A stretch of DNA of 64,000 nucleotides, from assembly GCF_954871325.1 (NCBI RefSeq), contig NC_088779.1:10232846-10296845 (forward strand), in the 5' to 3' direction. This document shows positions 38,150 through 50,545 of the stretch, one piece after another. The position numbers were made by a program, and so were the translations under genes. This stretch comes from Gordionus sp. m RMFG-2023. Taxonomy: Eukaryota > Nematomorpha > Gordioida > Chordodea > Parachordodidae. Below the pieces are notes generated by a model. It was not told the origin of the DNA. It worked only from the letters and a program-made list of their open reading frames with translations, and made no database searches. Within the stretch, counting starts at the first letter, position 1. Each line of letters starts with the position of its first letter.

Positions 38150-39115
38150 TTTTTAAGTGAAAATGCACCATAGAAAAGAGCCATTTGTTATGATGGTTAT
38201 TTTTGAACTTTTTTAAATGAAATAGATAAAAATATATATTGTAGACATGTTAAATCAAAATTTCAGTGAAGATGTACCATAGATAAGTGACAATTGTCAT
38301 AATCGTCATTTTTGAGCCTTTTTGAGTTTTTTTAAAGGAAATAGCTAAAAATATATATTCTAAACATGTTAAATTAAAAATTCAGTGAGGATGTATCATA
38401 GATAGGTGACAATTGTCATAATCGCTATTTTTGAACTTTTTCAATTTTTTTAAAGGAAATAGCTAAAATTATATATTCAAAACATGTTAAATTAAAAATT
38501 CAATGAGGATGTATCATAGATAGGTGACAATTGTCATAATCGTTATTTTTGAACTTTTTTCAATTTTTTTAAAGGAAATAGCTAAAAATATATATTCTAA
38601 ACATGTTAAATTAAAAATTCAGTGAGGATGTATCATAGATAGGTGACAATTGTCATAATCGCTATTTTTAAAATTTTTCAAATTTTTTTAAAGGAAATAG
38701 CTAAAAATATATATTCTAAACATGTTAAATTAAAAATTCAGTGAGGATGTATCATAGGTAGGTGACAATTGCCATAATCGTTATTTTTGAACTTTTTTCA
38801 ATTTTTTTAAAGGAAATAGCTAAAAATATATATTCTAAACATGTTAAATTAAAAATTCAGTGAGGAAGTATCATATATAGGTGACAATTGTCATAATCGC
38901 TATTTTTGAACTTTTTCAAATTTTTTTAAAGGAAATAGCTAAAAATATATATTCTAAACATGTTAAATTAAAAATTCAGTGAGGATGTATCATATATAGG
39001 TGACAATTGTCATAATCGTTATTTTTGAATTTTTTTCAATTATTTTAAAGGAAATAGCTAAAAATATATATCCTAAACATGTTAAATTAAAACATCAGTG
39101 AGGATGTATCATAGA
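38150..39115 (+). repeat. left ~119-bp tandem array of the foldback element
   Basis: About eight units, each with GACAATTGTC (a 10-bp palindrome), AAAGGAAATAGCTAAAAA and AAACATGTTAAATTAAAA. The outermost and innermost units are the most diverged. Confidence 0.85.
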
Positions 39116-39998
39116 TAAGGGACAAAAAATGGTTATTATATATACGAGTAGTAAGGTACATAATAATTTTTAAGTGATAAAATGAGATGCTAATATATTT
39201 CTTGTAATTTTAATTTATAATAAAATTCTTAAATCTTTGAAGTTACTAGTTAGGATAAAAGTTACTTGGCACATCATACAATGATATTTATACCTTGTTT
39301 TTTTTTTCGAGAATAAATTTTATGCGATATCTCATGAAGGAAATTACATACCATTGTACAGAGAAATAACTTTGTATATATTATCTGCACCAATATCTTT
39401 TATATCAATCTCTATCGATGACATTTTAAATTATATTGGAAACTAGATTGTGTAGATTTCTAAATATTAATTTAAAGGATTAAGATTTTAGAATTAATTA
39501 TAAAAATATCTTAATAATTTTTATATACATTTATTATTTAAAATCTCTCGTTTTAAGCCTATTTAGCAAGAAAAATATTGACTAATCCTGAAATTACGAT
39601 AAGATATCTATACCTTTATATAATCTATGAGGAAAATTGCTTTCATAATATTCTTCTTAATAAAATAGTGAATAATTAACGCCTGAAAAAAAGTATAGCG
39701 CTTTATAACATGGTTCAAAGTTAATCCCAGTATCAATTTTAATTTGTAATTTTTCTCAAGTGTTCAAAATTCTAAATCTTAATATCAAAAACTATTTTAG
39801 TTATCAATTTAAAGTCAAATAATATTAAAACACTAATATTCTCCAGTATTCATAAAAAACAACAGCCTGAAACAAGAATACTATGCTCAAAACATCTTAA
39901 ATATTTGATACATTTATAGTTTAAATATTTTTATTTAAATTATATATATTTATTAATGTACAAAAAATTTAATTTAACAATATATATAGATATAAAAA

Positions 39999-40242
39999 TT
40001 ATGTATAAAATTTATTATTCATGATATTCATATCCCATGAATTTAAACATAAACACTGTTTAAGTGTTTCGGAGGCCATGCGATTTCTTTTCTTTGTTAC
40101 GGTGTCCACCCCTCTTGAGAAGACACGCTCGCTCTCAACGGATGTACTTTGCTGCGACAAAAAATCTTTAGCCAACATGCAAAGGTACGGAAAACGCTCA
40201 GAATTACAGTACGACTTAAAAAAATTCGACTTAACACTACAT
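39999..40242 (-). pseudogene. hAT transposase C-terminal fragment in the foldback core
   Basis: The minus-strand frame reads FPYLCMLAKDFLSQQ, STSVESERVFSRGVDTVTKK and RNRMASETLKQCLCLNSWD, then stops at 39999. This is the canonical hAT dimerisation region (FP-L-MA-D-L----TS--SERVFS------T--RNR-----L--L--LKSW). The catalytic N-terminal part is gone. The plus-strand open frame over the same bases is a shadow. Confidence 0.88.
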
Positions 40243-41399
40243 TTATGAAAAATATGGCTCGCCTAAATTATTAAATTATATTTAAAAAAATTCATATTTT
40301 AATTGAAAAAATGCATCCGGAATCGCAAATACTTATTTAAAAAATTTATTGTTTTTAGTTTAAAAATTCCATATGGAAGTGAAGTGACTATTTAAATTCT
40401 AAAATTATAAAAGATATTTTATTTTACTTTTAGTGGTGCCAGCTAGACGGCAAATTTGTTGAGATTTTTTCTTTTCTTCATTGTTAGGGTTAGGGATAGG
40501 GATATGATTAATAATCATTTTTTTTAACTTTCCAAATTTTTTTTTATTATTTTTAGGGGTATAAATCTAAATTTTTTTATTTTATTCATTTTTTGTTTAT
40601 AAAATTATAATTTAATATTATTAACATAAATTTTATTAATAAAAGTTGTCCAATTTAAATCATTTCTTAAATGTTTTACACATTAAAATTGATACTGGGA
40701 TTAACTTTGAACCATGTTATAAAGCGCTATACTTTTTTTCAGGCGTTAATTATTCACTATTTTATTAAAAAGAATATTATGAGAGCAATTTTTCTCATAG
40801 ATTATATAAAGGTATAGATATCTATTATTGTAATTTCAGGATTAGTCAATATTTTTCTTGCTAAATAGGCTTAAACCGAGAGATTTTAAATATTAAATGC
40901 ATATAAAAATTATTAAGATATATTTATAATTAATTCTAAAATCTTAATCCTTTAAATTAATAATTAGAAATCTACACAATCTAGTTTTCCAATATAATTT
41001 AAAATGTCATCGATAGAGATTGATATAAAAGATATTGGTGCAGATAATATATACAAAGTTATTTCTCTGTACAATGATATGTAATTTCCTTCATGAAATA
41101 TCGCATAAAATTTATTCTCGAAAAAAAAACAAGGTATAAATATCATTGTAAGATGTGCCAAGTAAATTTTATCCTAACTAGAAACTTCAAAGAGGAAATA
41201 TTTTAATATCCTAAAACTTAATATAATATGAATAAAACATAGATGAGTTTATGTGATAGTTGATTTTCTGACCCAGTCTATGACAATAACATATTTAAGA
41301 ATTTTTTTATAAATTAAAATTACAAGAAATATATTAGCATCTCATTTTATCACTTAAAAATTATTATGTACCTTACTACTCGTATATATAATAACATTT

Positions 41400-42620
41400 T
41401 TTGTCCTTTATCTACGATACATCCTCACTGATATTTTAATTTAACATGTTTAGGATATATATCTTTAGCTATTTGCTTTAAAAAAATTGGAAAAAGTTTA
41501 AAAATAACGATTATGACAATTGTCACCTATCTATGATACATCCTTACTGAATTTTTAATTTAACATGTTTAGAATATATATTTTTAGCTATTTTCTTTAA
41601 AAAATGTTAAAAATAGCGATTATGAAAATTGTCACCTATCTATGATACATCCTTACTGAATTTTTAATTTAACATGTTTAGAATATATATTTTTAGCTAT
41701 TTTCTTTAAAAAATGTTAAAAATAGCGATTATGAAAATTGTCACCTATCTATGATACATCCTCTTAAATTTTTAATTTAACATGTTTAGAATATATATTT
41801 TTAGCTATTTCCTTTAAAAAAATTTGAAAAAGCTCAAAAATAGCGATTATGACAATTGTCACCTATCTATGATACATCCTTACTGAATTTTTAATTTAAC
41901 ATGTTTAGAATATATATTTTTAGCTATTTTCTTTAAAAAATGTTAAAAATAGCGATTATGAAAATTGTCACCTATCTATGATACATCCTTACTGAATTTT
42001 TAATTTAACATGTTTAGAATATATATTTTTAGCTATTTTCTTTAAAAAATGTTAAAAATAGCGATTATGAAAATTGTCACCTATCTATGATACATCCTCT
42101 TAAATTTTTAATTTAACATGTTTAGAATATATATTTTTAGCTATTTCCTTTAAAAAAATTAAAAAAAGTTCAAAAATAACGATTATGACAATTGTCACCT
42201 ATCTATGATACATCCTCACTGAATTTATAATTTAACATGTTTAGAATATATTTTTAGCTATTTCCTTTAAAAAAATTTGAAAAAGTTCAAAAATAGCGAT
42301 TATGACAATTGTCACCTATCTATGATACATCCTCACAAATTTTAAATTTAACATGTTTAGAATATATATTTTTAGCTATTTGCTTTAAAAATTTGAAAAA
42401 AGTTCAAAAATAACGATTATGACAATTGTCACCTATCTATGATACATCCTCACTGAATTTTTAATTTAACATGTTTAGAATATATATTTTTAGCAATTTG
42501 CTTTAAAAAAACTCAAAAAAGTTCAAAAATGGCGATTATGACAATTGTCACTTATCTATGGTACATCTTCACTGAAATTTTGATTTAACATGTCTACAAT
42601 ATATATTTTCATCTATTTCA
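41400..42620 (-). repeat. right ~119-bp tandem array of the foldback element
   Basis: The inverted counterpart of 38150-39115, with about eleven units. Some lack part of the unit or carry GAAAATTGTC instead of the palindrome, and there is a higher-order repetition of unit variants around 41580-42120. Confidence 0.82.
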
Positions 42621-43577
42621 TTTAAAAAAGTTCAAAAATAACCATCATAACAAATGATTCTTTTCTATGGTGCATCTTCACTTAAAAATTTTAAAAAATA
42701 ACTATGATGAATAGTTAATCCAGAGCATTATAATTTAAAGAAGCTTTAAGTAACTTTTCCGCCTATAATATTAATATATACTAAATGTTATTTGACTTTT
42801 GGTCAAAAAAATGATCTAGATATTGGGTTAAGGGTGAAAAAAAGCAACCCTAACTTTAAGTCGTCTTTAAAAAAAAAGATCCATATTTTGGGTCGGATTG
42901 AATAAAACGACCCGATGTTTGAGTCTGAGTCAGAAAAACGACCCAAACTTTGAGTTGGAGTCGAAAAATACGATCTAAACTTCAAGTTTGAGTCAAAAAA
43001 TACGATCTAAACTTCAAGTTTGAGTCAAAAAATACGATCTAAACTTCAAGTTTGAGTCAAAAAATACGATCTAAACTTCAAGTTTGAGTCAAAAAATACG
43101 ATCTAGACTTCAAGTTTGAGTCGAAAAATATGACCCAAACTTCAAGTTTGAGTCGAAAAATACGACCCAAATTTCAAGTTTGAGTCGAAAAATACAACCC
43201 AAATTTTGAGTCGGAGTCGTAAAAAACGACCCATATTTTGGGTCGAGGTCGTTTTTTTCGGCTTGGACTTGGGTCGGAGTCGAAAAAAACGACCCATATT
43301 TTGGGTCGAAGTCGTTTTTTTCGGCTTGAACTCGGGTCGAAGTCGTAAAAAACGACCAAAACTTTGAGTTAGAGTCGAAAAAAACGACCCAAAATTTGGG
43401 TGAGCTCTGTTCGAGCCGACTCGGCTAAGCCGATTAACAACACTAAGTCCAACCCATAATAATTTTGAAAAAGTTTTCTGAAGCCTAGAGATATTAAATT
43501 TATAATTAATGAAGGGGAACTCTCTGATTTACCAATTAGTCTACAGGTAAAAGATAATTCTTTATAAAAATATTAAA

Positions 43578-43660
43578 ATAAGACTAACATTTAATATTAA
43601 AAAATCCCAATATAGGTTCAAGCCTACAATATTTGGAAAAAATTTCCAAGCATCCAAGAT
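43578..43660 (+). repeat. 83-bp direct repeat, right copy
   Basis: The partner of 37512-37594, with a few differences. It lies 132 bp outside the foldback element's right cap. Confidence 0.75.
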
Positions 43661-43669
43661 CTTAATAAT

Positions 43670-43966
43670 TTAAAAAGATTTTCTCAAGCCAGCGTCTAAT
43701 TGAGCTGGAGGGGTAGGAACAGTTTGCATCCTATTTTTTTGAGGAGGGTAGGGGATAGGTGGCTTTAATGAGGGTATAAAATTTTTTGGGAGGTTATCTA
43801 TTAAATTTGAGAAGAAATAGGACAAATTTATTGCTGTAAAAATTAATACTTTTATTATAGAACTATTATAATACAATTCATCGACCAAATCTATATATTG
43901 CAAACTCTCATACACATTGTTTTCCAATTCTGCTATCCTTTTGTTTAGATATTTCAGCAAGCTCAT
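43670..43966 (-). CDS. hypothetical 98-aa frame
   Basis: An ATG-initiated frame starts MSLLKYLNKRIAELENN, has a hydrophobic middle (IIKVLIFTAINLSYFF) and a Pro-rich end (PPIPYPPQ). Codon use looks coding, but I do not recognise it and found no partner exon. It lies in repeat-dense sequence and could be part of a mobile element. Confidence 0.3.
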   Translation of the reverse strand: MSLLKYLNKRIAELENNVYESLQYIDLVDELYYNSSIIKVLIFTAINLSYFFSNLIDNLPKNFIPSLKPPIPYPPQKNRMQTVPTPPAQLDAGLRKSF

Positions 43967-44323
43967 AATGCTATAATAATGAATTCATTGTAAATAATGG
44001 AGGTTTTAATTTGAATTTATTATCTAAAAAATAAATCCTTTATATTTACAAAATATTGATAGTTGGTAGTAGAGATAGATTAATTTAAGTTATCCTTTAT
44101 AAATTCTCTGAAAAAATTATCCTTATAATTAAAAAAGTGGAAATAATAATGGAAAAACATCGCCGCCGAAGGTTGAAAGAATTTTTTAGGGGGGTAGGCA
44201 AAGGTTTTTAAATGGGGTTTGCATCCAGTGAAAATTTTGTCATGTAGACGCTGTCTCAAGCCCACCTCAATCCCTAATAATTTTTAAAACCAAGCCAATA
44301 TTAATTTTGGGAAATATTTTAAT

Positions 44324-44552
44324 AATTTGTAATATTTAGTAAATAATGTATTACTTTGACAATTGGTTTTAATATGGCCTCCTATAGTTGCATTGAAAAA
44401 AATTTCCTAGCCTAAAGATATTAAATTTATAATTAATGAATGAGAAATCTCTGATTTACCAATTAATCTATGAGTTAACTCCTAATTTGTAATATTTAGT
44501 AAATAATGTATTACTTTGATAATTGATTTTAATATGGCCTCCTACAGTTGCA
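44324..44552 (+). repeat. 69-bp direct repeat pair
   Basis: 44324-44392 and 44484-44552 share AATTTGTAATATTTAGTAAA through GGCCTCCTA-AGTTGCAT. The spacer (44411-44468) also resembles 43490-43550, so a longer segment was duplicated here. Confidence 0.6.
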
Positions 44553-44752
44553 TAGAAAACTTAAGTTATAGGATCATCTGTTTGTATAAAATAAATAAAT
44601 AAAATAAACAAATAAAATAAATAAAAATACGTACCAATGATATGACGTAGCGATGACATAGTGAGGACATCGGAAAATTATAATATAGACATACCACCCC
44701 TTATTTCTTCTTTTCCATACTTTGTCTTCACCACTCCAACAATTCGCTAACC

Positions 44753-44866
44753 CTATCCATTGAAGCTCGGGTGATATGGAGGAGCTAAAATATGTTTGAT
44801 CTCATTTTCTTTACAAAACCTTGCGAATTCTGCATTGCTGAATGCCGGTCCGCTATCGGAAGTCCA
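44753..44866 (-). mobile_element. retroelement integrase core scrap (fossil)
   Basis: SDSGPAFSNAEFARFC and HILAPPYHPSFNG on the minus strand match the second Asp block and the PYHP-SNG block of LTR-retroelement integrases. It is a ~110-bp broken fragment. It runs opposite to the adjacent LINE tail, so one probably inserted next to, or into, the other. Confidence 0.65.
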
Positions 44867-44889
44867 CTTAAAAAATACTCTCGAATCCA

Positions 44890-45910
44890 TATTAAATATC
44901 AAATTTTCATCATCCTCCTGGATGCAAGCCGCTCTTCCACCAAAGCTAGGCGGTATAGGCATACAATCCCCCATATCCCTAAGCATTTCATCTTTTCTGT
45001 CCTCAGTGGCTAAATTTCGACACACACTGGGAGACTTGTATATCGACCCACATCGAACGGCAGCACTAGACCTCTGGAGCAAAAATGGCCCAAATGGCTC
45101 ATATCCAGATTCACTAAGGCAAAGAGACTGGAACTTTCCATTGATGCGTTGATTACTTACACTTCAAAGCTATTCAAAGAAAATCTCCATCGCTCTTTCT
45201 CCACCAAAACCCTAACCCAATTATACATAATGACAATAATATGACCCCTCTGCCAGATCCAATAATTCCAACTTCACCCATATGCTATCTAGGATATGAA
45301 TGGTTAGAAACTGTACCTAGTTCTAATCTATGTTTGTTATTAACCAACGAAGAACTCAGAATAGGCATAAGCCTTCGCCTAGGATGTGAAATCGTAACAC
45401 CTACATCATGCGTCCTATGTAAAACCCACATCAATAGTCTTGGACACCACCCCCCTCAATGTCGTTTCTCAGAAGGCAGATTACCTAGACACTATGCTAT
45501 CAATTCAATTATCAACAGAACCTTGAAATTCTCAAATATTTCCTCCACAGAAACATCCGGCCGCAGCCCCGACAATCAAACCAGACCAGATGGCCCGACG
45601 CTAGTCCTTTGGAACCAAGGTCTACCTCTTGCCTTGGATTATACTTGCGTGGATCTTTTTGCCAGATCTTTTTCTTCCAACTCTATCAAGAAGAAAACAC
45701 AAAAACAAATAAATATAGCAACCTTAATAATGTTTTGATTGTTCCGGTCTCAGATACTTGTGGACCATTTGGACCCCAAGCCCTAAAATTATTCAAAGCA
45801 ATAGGGCAAAGGTTACGCTAAATCACAGATGACCCAAAAGAAGGCTTCTACCTTTGAGAGAGTATACCAATTGAAATCTGCCAGTATAATTTCCTCGTTT
45901 ATCTGTAAAG
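44890..45910 (+). mobile_element. 3' end of an RLE-type (R2-like) LINE, decayed
   Basis: The blocks, in order, are SSSWMQAALPPKLGGIGI, then WLETVPSSNLCLLLTNEELR, then a CX2CX8HX4C finger (CVLCKTHINSLGHHPPQC), then RPDGPTL...D (RPDX15D), then DYTCVDLFARSF, then SDTCGPFGPQALKLFK. A CCHC finger followed by RPD...D is the layout of the restriction-like endonuclease at the C-terminus of R2-like non-LTR retrotransposons. Frame changes occur around 45150-45240 and near 45710. The reverse transcriptase is missing, consistent with 5' truncation. Confidence 0.78.
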
Positions 45911-46939
45911 ACATTTTTAGCTATATCTATACATGGGTCTATAAGCCCCTTTGATCATACCTAATTAAATGTTTAATTATTATTTTATTTAATATAGTTT
46001 TTATATAAATTTTATTTTACAAATAGTTTACATGTTATTTTAAATATATATAATTTTAAAAGAAATGAATATTCAAATGGTATATTTCACATTCATTTAT
46101 CTCCCCTGTTATTTTATTAAACATCTCATTACATCTATTGGAATACTTTCTCCTTCAATATTTAAAGACAATTTTTGTAACCTTGGTGTCATAGTATCTA
46201 ATAAGAATAGCATATCTTGATAGTATGGCAATGAGATGGATGACCAGCCCCTGATCTATTTTTAAGTTTGTTCAGCTTAATTTCTCTCGAGACAATATCT
46301 CAAATATTTCCAAAGAGATTTAAGAAAGGATGTATATAAATATAATTATATATGAGCAATTTTTACCAGGCATATAATACTCCTGAGCTAATATACTCCA
46401 TATTTTGTTTTTTATATAATAATTTTATATGTTATTATGCTTATTATTAAAGCATTCGTATCCTTTAACGAATGAATACAAGCAATTTAATCTATTTTCT
46501 ATAAAAAGATTATAATTTAAAACATGATTTTAACTTGATTCATTTGTTATATATCTTCTAGCTATGGATTTTGAATTCATTTCAAATAATTTAAAAATAG
46601 TACCAAATATAAAATATTTTGTGCTATATTCACCAAAGGTGGTATTTAACGATAAAATATTTCAAAATTACGCGGCAAATACCAAATGATTTAATTTTAA
46701 AAAAATCGCGGCGACTAGCTTTTGATCTGTAACTATATATGCCATAAATATTTACTATTTTTTATATATCGCTACTAAATCGCAATCGCGCCACTATGAA
46801 TTCAAGGTAACGAGTAACGGTGACGCGTTTCTTTTTTGCAGTAACCTTCACAGCACTATAAATAAGTATAAAATAAACATCTGGCAAAATTATTTTGAAA
46901 AAAAAAATATAAAAAACATGAAAGTTTTTTTTTTATTTA
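45911..46939. other. AT-rich interval ending in a hAT terminus
   Basis: No gene. At 46807-46858 the sequence (reverse complement) reads TAGTGCTGTGAAGGTTACTG followed by GTTACTCGTTACC, a hAT-type end related to the element at 16849-17853. The left partner was not found. Confidence 0.45.
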
Positions 46940-47528
46940 ATGGAAAATGAAATGGTAATTTTATTTTATATGATGCTTTCTTTTAATATTTAATTGAAAT
47001 TAAGATAAATTATAATTAAATAAATTTATATATTTTTTTAGAAAAAGATTTTTCTAGAAGACAATTCATGAGCAATTATGAGAAGAATACATTTATATAT
47101 TGTGTTCTAAGCCTCATGATAATCCAATGTATAAATATAAAAATAATTGCAAATGAGGAGGTCATACTTATAAATCTAGCTCAACAGGTGTAAGAGAAAA
47201 GAAAACCTTTAAATAAGTTTGCAAAAGTAAAGTTATATTCAAACTTAAACCAAATGAAAACATATTTGTGTTAGATAAGTTAGATAAAACCCACAATCAT
47301 GAATTGGGTATAATATCTTGTTTTAAAATTTTATCTAAATATATTAATGGTTTTAAAACATTTATTTCAAAAAACTAGAGTTGATACTTTTAAAATATAT
47401 CTACACATCCATATCTTAAAATATTTATATAAGGTGAGCTTATTGTCAAAATAAATAGTTTAAAAATTTTCTGGCCATCCATTATGAAATAAGGTTTACT
47501 ATAAGTGATTCTTAAATTAACAACTCTG
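46940..47528 (+). pseudogene. Mutator-like element zinc-finger fragment, copy 1
   Basis: The frame reads SKPHDNPMYKYKNNCK, a stop, GGHTYKSSSTGVREKKTFK, a stop, VCKSKVIFKLKPNEN, then KTHNHELG. C...C...HNH matches the WRKY-GCM1/FAR1-like DNA-binding domain found at the N-terminus of Mutator-like transposases. The upstream part starts MENEMVILFYMM. A homologous inverted copy is at 51950-52480. The stretch ends in AACAACTCTG, a hAT-type terminus. Confidence 0.55.
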
Positions 47529-48734
47529 GTTAAATGTATACATGTCATACAATATTTCTCAAGATTTCACCTCTGTATGTTTCTGTTATTAAAGGTGAAC
47601 TTTTATAATTGATATTTATTTTAATATTCTTTTTGAATGATTAATTAATATTATATTAAATCATAATCTATGTATGATAGTACTGTTAAATTTTAAGTTC
47701 ATCTTTATTAATCTGATAATTGTTTTAAATTTTTTATAGATGTTAGGAGCTTATCAACAAGCACAAATAAAGAAGGACCAATTTATTAGACAATCATTTA
47801 ACTTATGTTGCCCTCAATTTTGCTGTAAGATTATATAAAATAATTACTCATTTTAACAAGATTTTAAATTTATTGATCATATATTATAGGTCAAAATATA
47901 GCTATCACGTATTCTACTGCTATTGCTGAAACATGTTATTATACCAATCATTGTTTCTAATTTTCAAATTTAAGACAACACTGGAGATTCTTCTCCTATT
48001 GCCAAAACAAGTTATTATACCAACCATTTTATTTTTCTCTAATGAATGATTATAGGTCAAATTTTGAAGGCCATTCATTAGTGATTACTCCTATATTCAT
48101 AGAATTTCAAGTAAATGTTATATCCAATTTGAAATGTTTTATTTATTGTAGATCTATTATCAGCAGCTCATTATTCTTCTCCAGATGGATTAATTTCAGA
48201 TAAATATTCAATAGTTTTACAAGAATGGGATAAGAATATAATGAAAAACATTATCCCCATAAAATACAAACAAGGATAAATCAATATATAAAAGGCCCAA
48301 AAAATGTGTATTAAATATTATATATATTTCACAAATGTACTTATTAGCAAGTATTGAAAATGATATTATAATATACATCTATTTTAAAAAAATATTTTCC
48401 CCAAGCTAATCAAAAGATGACTTAAACAATTAACCTACCTCCCGATAATTAAAATGTGACTACTTACTAGCTTCCAATAATCAAAACACTCAACTATATG
48501 GTATGACTAAAAATTAAATGTTTATTTATTGATTCTTAAAAAACACTAGCAATCCAATTGCCTTCAACTCAAAATATTTCAAATAGGCAATCAAATTAAC
48601 CAAATATTAAACATTTTACTTTTCTATAATTAATATAACAAAAAAATAGCAACAAATTTATATTCCCAATATCATTTTCAAAATATACCTAAAAATTTAG
48701 GCCCTAAGTTAAAAACTCTTCCAGCTAGTATATT
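47529..48734. other. AT-rich interval with small duplications
   Basis: No gene. A short duplicated block (CTATTGC...TATTATACCAA) occurs at ~47918 and ~47997. Part of 48535-48640 resembles 50625-50720. Confidence 0.4.
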
Positions 48735-49618
48735 TTGTGTTTTCATTTTTATTAAGGTTATTGCCACTTTTGGGGGGTATATTATTTTTTTTATGTTATT
48801 TTTTTTTTAAAATAAATATATCAATTTTTTATTTAAGCTATTTTAAAAATGTTTTTTCTACAAATTTTTATTTAAGATATTCAGTGCCTACAAATTTAAT
48901 TTTTTATTTAAGATATTTTAAAATAGTTTTTAAATTTTTTTTGATGATGATACTATAATTAGAGAAATATACCATAAATAAAAATATATTTAGCAACTTA
49001 AGAAAAATTACTAAATGCCTACAAAGTTTTTAAAGATTTAAAATTTATTTTTCATTATAATGCTAAAATCAAGGGAAGATCTCATAAAATAAAATTTAAG
49101 CAACTCCAAAGAAATTAGCATAACATTTTTCTGGAAACAAATAATAATCTAAAATTTTGTATTAGGGGTGAAATAGACCTCATCTTTGAAGTTTAAGTAA
49201 TTTTTTTAAATATAGTTGAATGATGCAATTAAATATAGTATTAAAATTTATACACGAAATATAGTATTTTAAAATATTTTAAATAAATATTAAATTTGTT
49301 GGCAAAATTCTCCCACACCCTCTCTTCCATATATAAAAGCTGAGAATAATTGGAATTAAAAATTCCTATATTTTACCCCTAATTCAAAATTTTGTATAAA
49401 AAAACTTTTTTAATATCTTAAATAAAAAAATGTAGGTAAAATTCTCATACCCCCTCCCTCTCCCATATTTAAATGCTGAGAATAATTGGAATTAAGAATT
49501 TGTATATTTTACCCCTAATACAAAATTTTGTAGAAAAAACTTTTTTAAATATCTTAAATAAAAATTTGTAGAAAAAACTTTTTAAAATATCTTAAATAAA
49601 AAATTGATATATTTATCA

Positions 49619-50545
49619 CAGACCTGCAGGCCCGGCCCTAAGCCCAGCAAGACTCGGCCCGGGAGCGGAGCCATATTTTAAATTTTTTAAATATACCCAA
49701 ACTGGGCCTGAAAATTTTTTTAAAATTTATACAACATGAATTATTATATTCGTCTATTAGATATGGTTGTAATGATTATATATAGTTATGATTAATATAA
49801 TGTTAGGTGAAAGTTAACACTAGCTAACACTCATAGTATTTATTACATAATATAATAATAATTTTCCTGTCATGGAATAAATACGCAAAGGATTAAATAC
49901 ATTATTATATAATATATGTATATTTTTTATTAATGAAAATATCATTTTTATTTTTTTTATAAATACATAGTATATTCTCAAAATTTTGCACAAATTTTTT
50001 ATAGTATTAATTTGTAATATACTAAATATCTGTTTAGAATTTTAAAAAAATAAAATATTAGTGTTGTTAACAGCTCGTTTTAAGCCGATTTTATAAAACG
50101 GCTAACTCAGTGTTTTATCCAGAAAAATATTATGCAAGCCTGAAAATTTTGCTCATAGAAGGAGCAAAGGTCTAGACATATAGTATCGAAATTTTGAGGC
50201 TTAGTCAATATTTTCCTGGCGAAAATATTGAGTTAGCTGTTTTTAAAAATTGCTCAAAATGAGCCGTTTAACAACATTAGCTAATATACTTGCTTATTAA
50301 ATGATAATACTCGCTGAAAAATATAAAATACGAAATAATAAATTTTTTGTATATGGCAGGTCGAATATAATTTTAAAAAATTGCGAGCTGGGCCTAAAAC
50401 AATTTTTTTTTAAATATTTGGGCCGGGTTGGGCTTAAAATTTTTAAACCTGGGCCAGGCGGGGTTGAAAAAAATCCGGGCTGGGCCAGGCCAAAAATTTT
50501 TTAATCTGGGCCAAGCCGTACAAATGGTACCTCTGCAGGTCTCTG
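49619..50545. mobile_element. GC-capped MITE with a second MITE inside
   Basis: It starts GACCTGCAGGCCCGGCCC and ends GGTACCTCTGCAGGTCTCTG, so the tips are inverted repeats around CTGCAG. The other copies are at 22628-22789 and 61891-62110. It inserted into the right arm of 48735-50625 and was itself hit by the hAT MITE at 50059-50279. Confidence 0.7.
50059..50279. mobile_element. hAT MITE (same family as 9886-10108)
   Basis: Termini TAGTGTTGTTAACAGCTCG and GAGCCGTTTAACAACATTA. Internal blocks ATTATGCAAGCCTGAAAATT and TTTTGCTCATAGA match the 9886 copy. The target duplication is not exact. Confidence 0.7.

Larger units (their letters stand above)
37595..43445. mobile_element. giant foldback element with hAT-type core
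   Basis: The left arm (37595-~39743) is the reverse complement of the right arm (~40682-43400). From outside in, each arm has degenerate CGACTC/GGGTCG repeats, then ~119-bp tandem units (about 8 left, about 11 right), then ~600 bp of unique inverted sequence. The ~940-bp core keeps a hAT transposase C-terminus on the minus strand. The right tip is capped by a sequence whose reverse complement reads TAGTGTTGTTAATCGGC, the same terminus as the hAT element at 54164-55378. The left tip lacks this cap and instead abuts an 83-bp sequence that recurs at 43578-43660, so the left end is truncated or rearranged. Confidence 0.82.

Noticed and set aside
38150-39115. Possible CRISPR-like array (regular ~119-bp repeats)
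   Set aside because: The units are contiguous with no unique spacers, they are mirrored in an inverted arm, and the DNA is eukaryotic.
40021-40248. 75-codon plus-strand frame in the foldback core
   Set aside because: Antisense shadow of the hAT transposase tail, which is recognisable on the minus strand.
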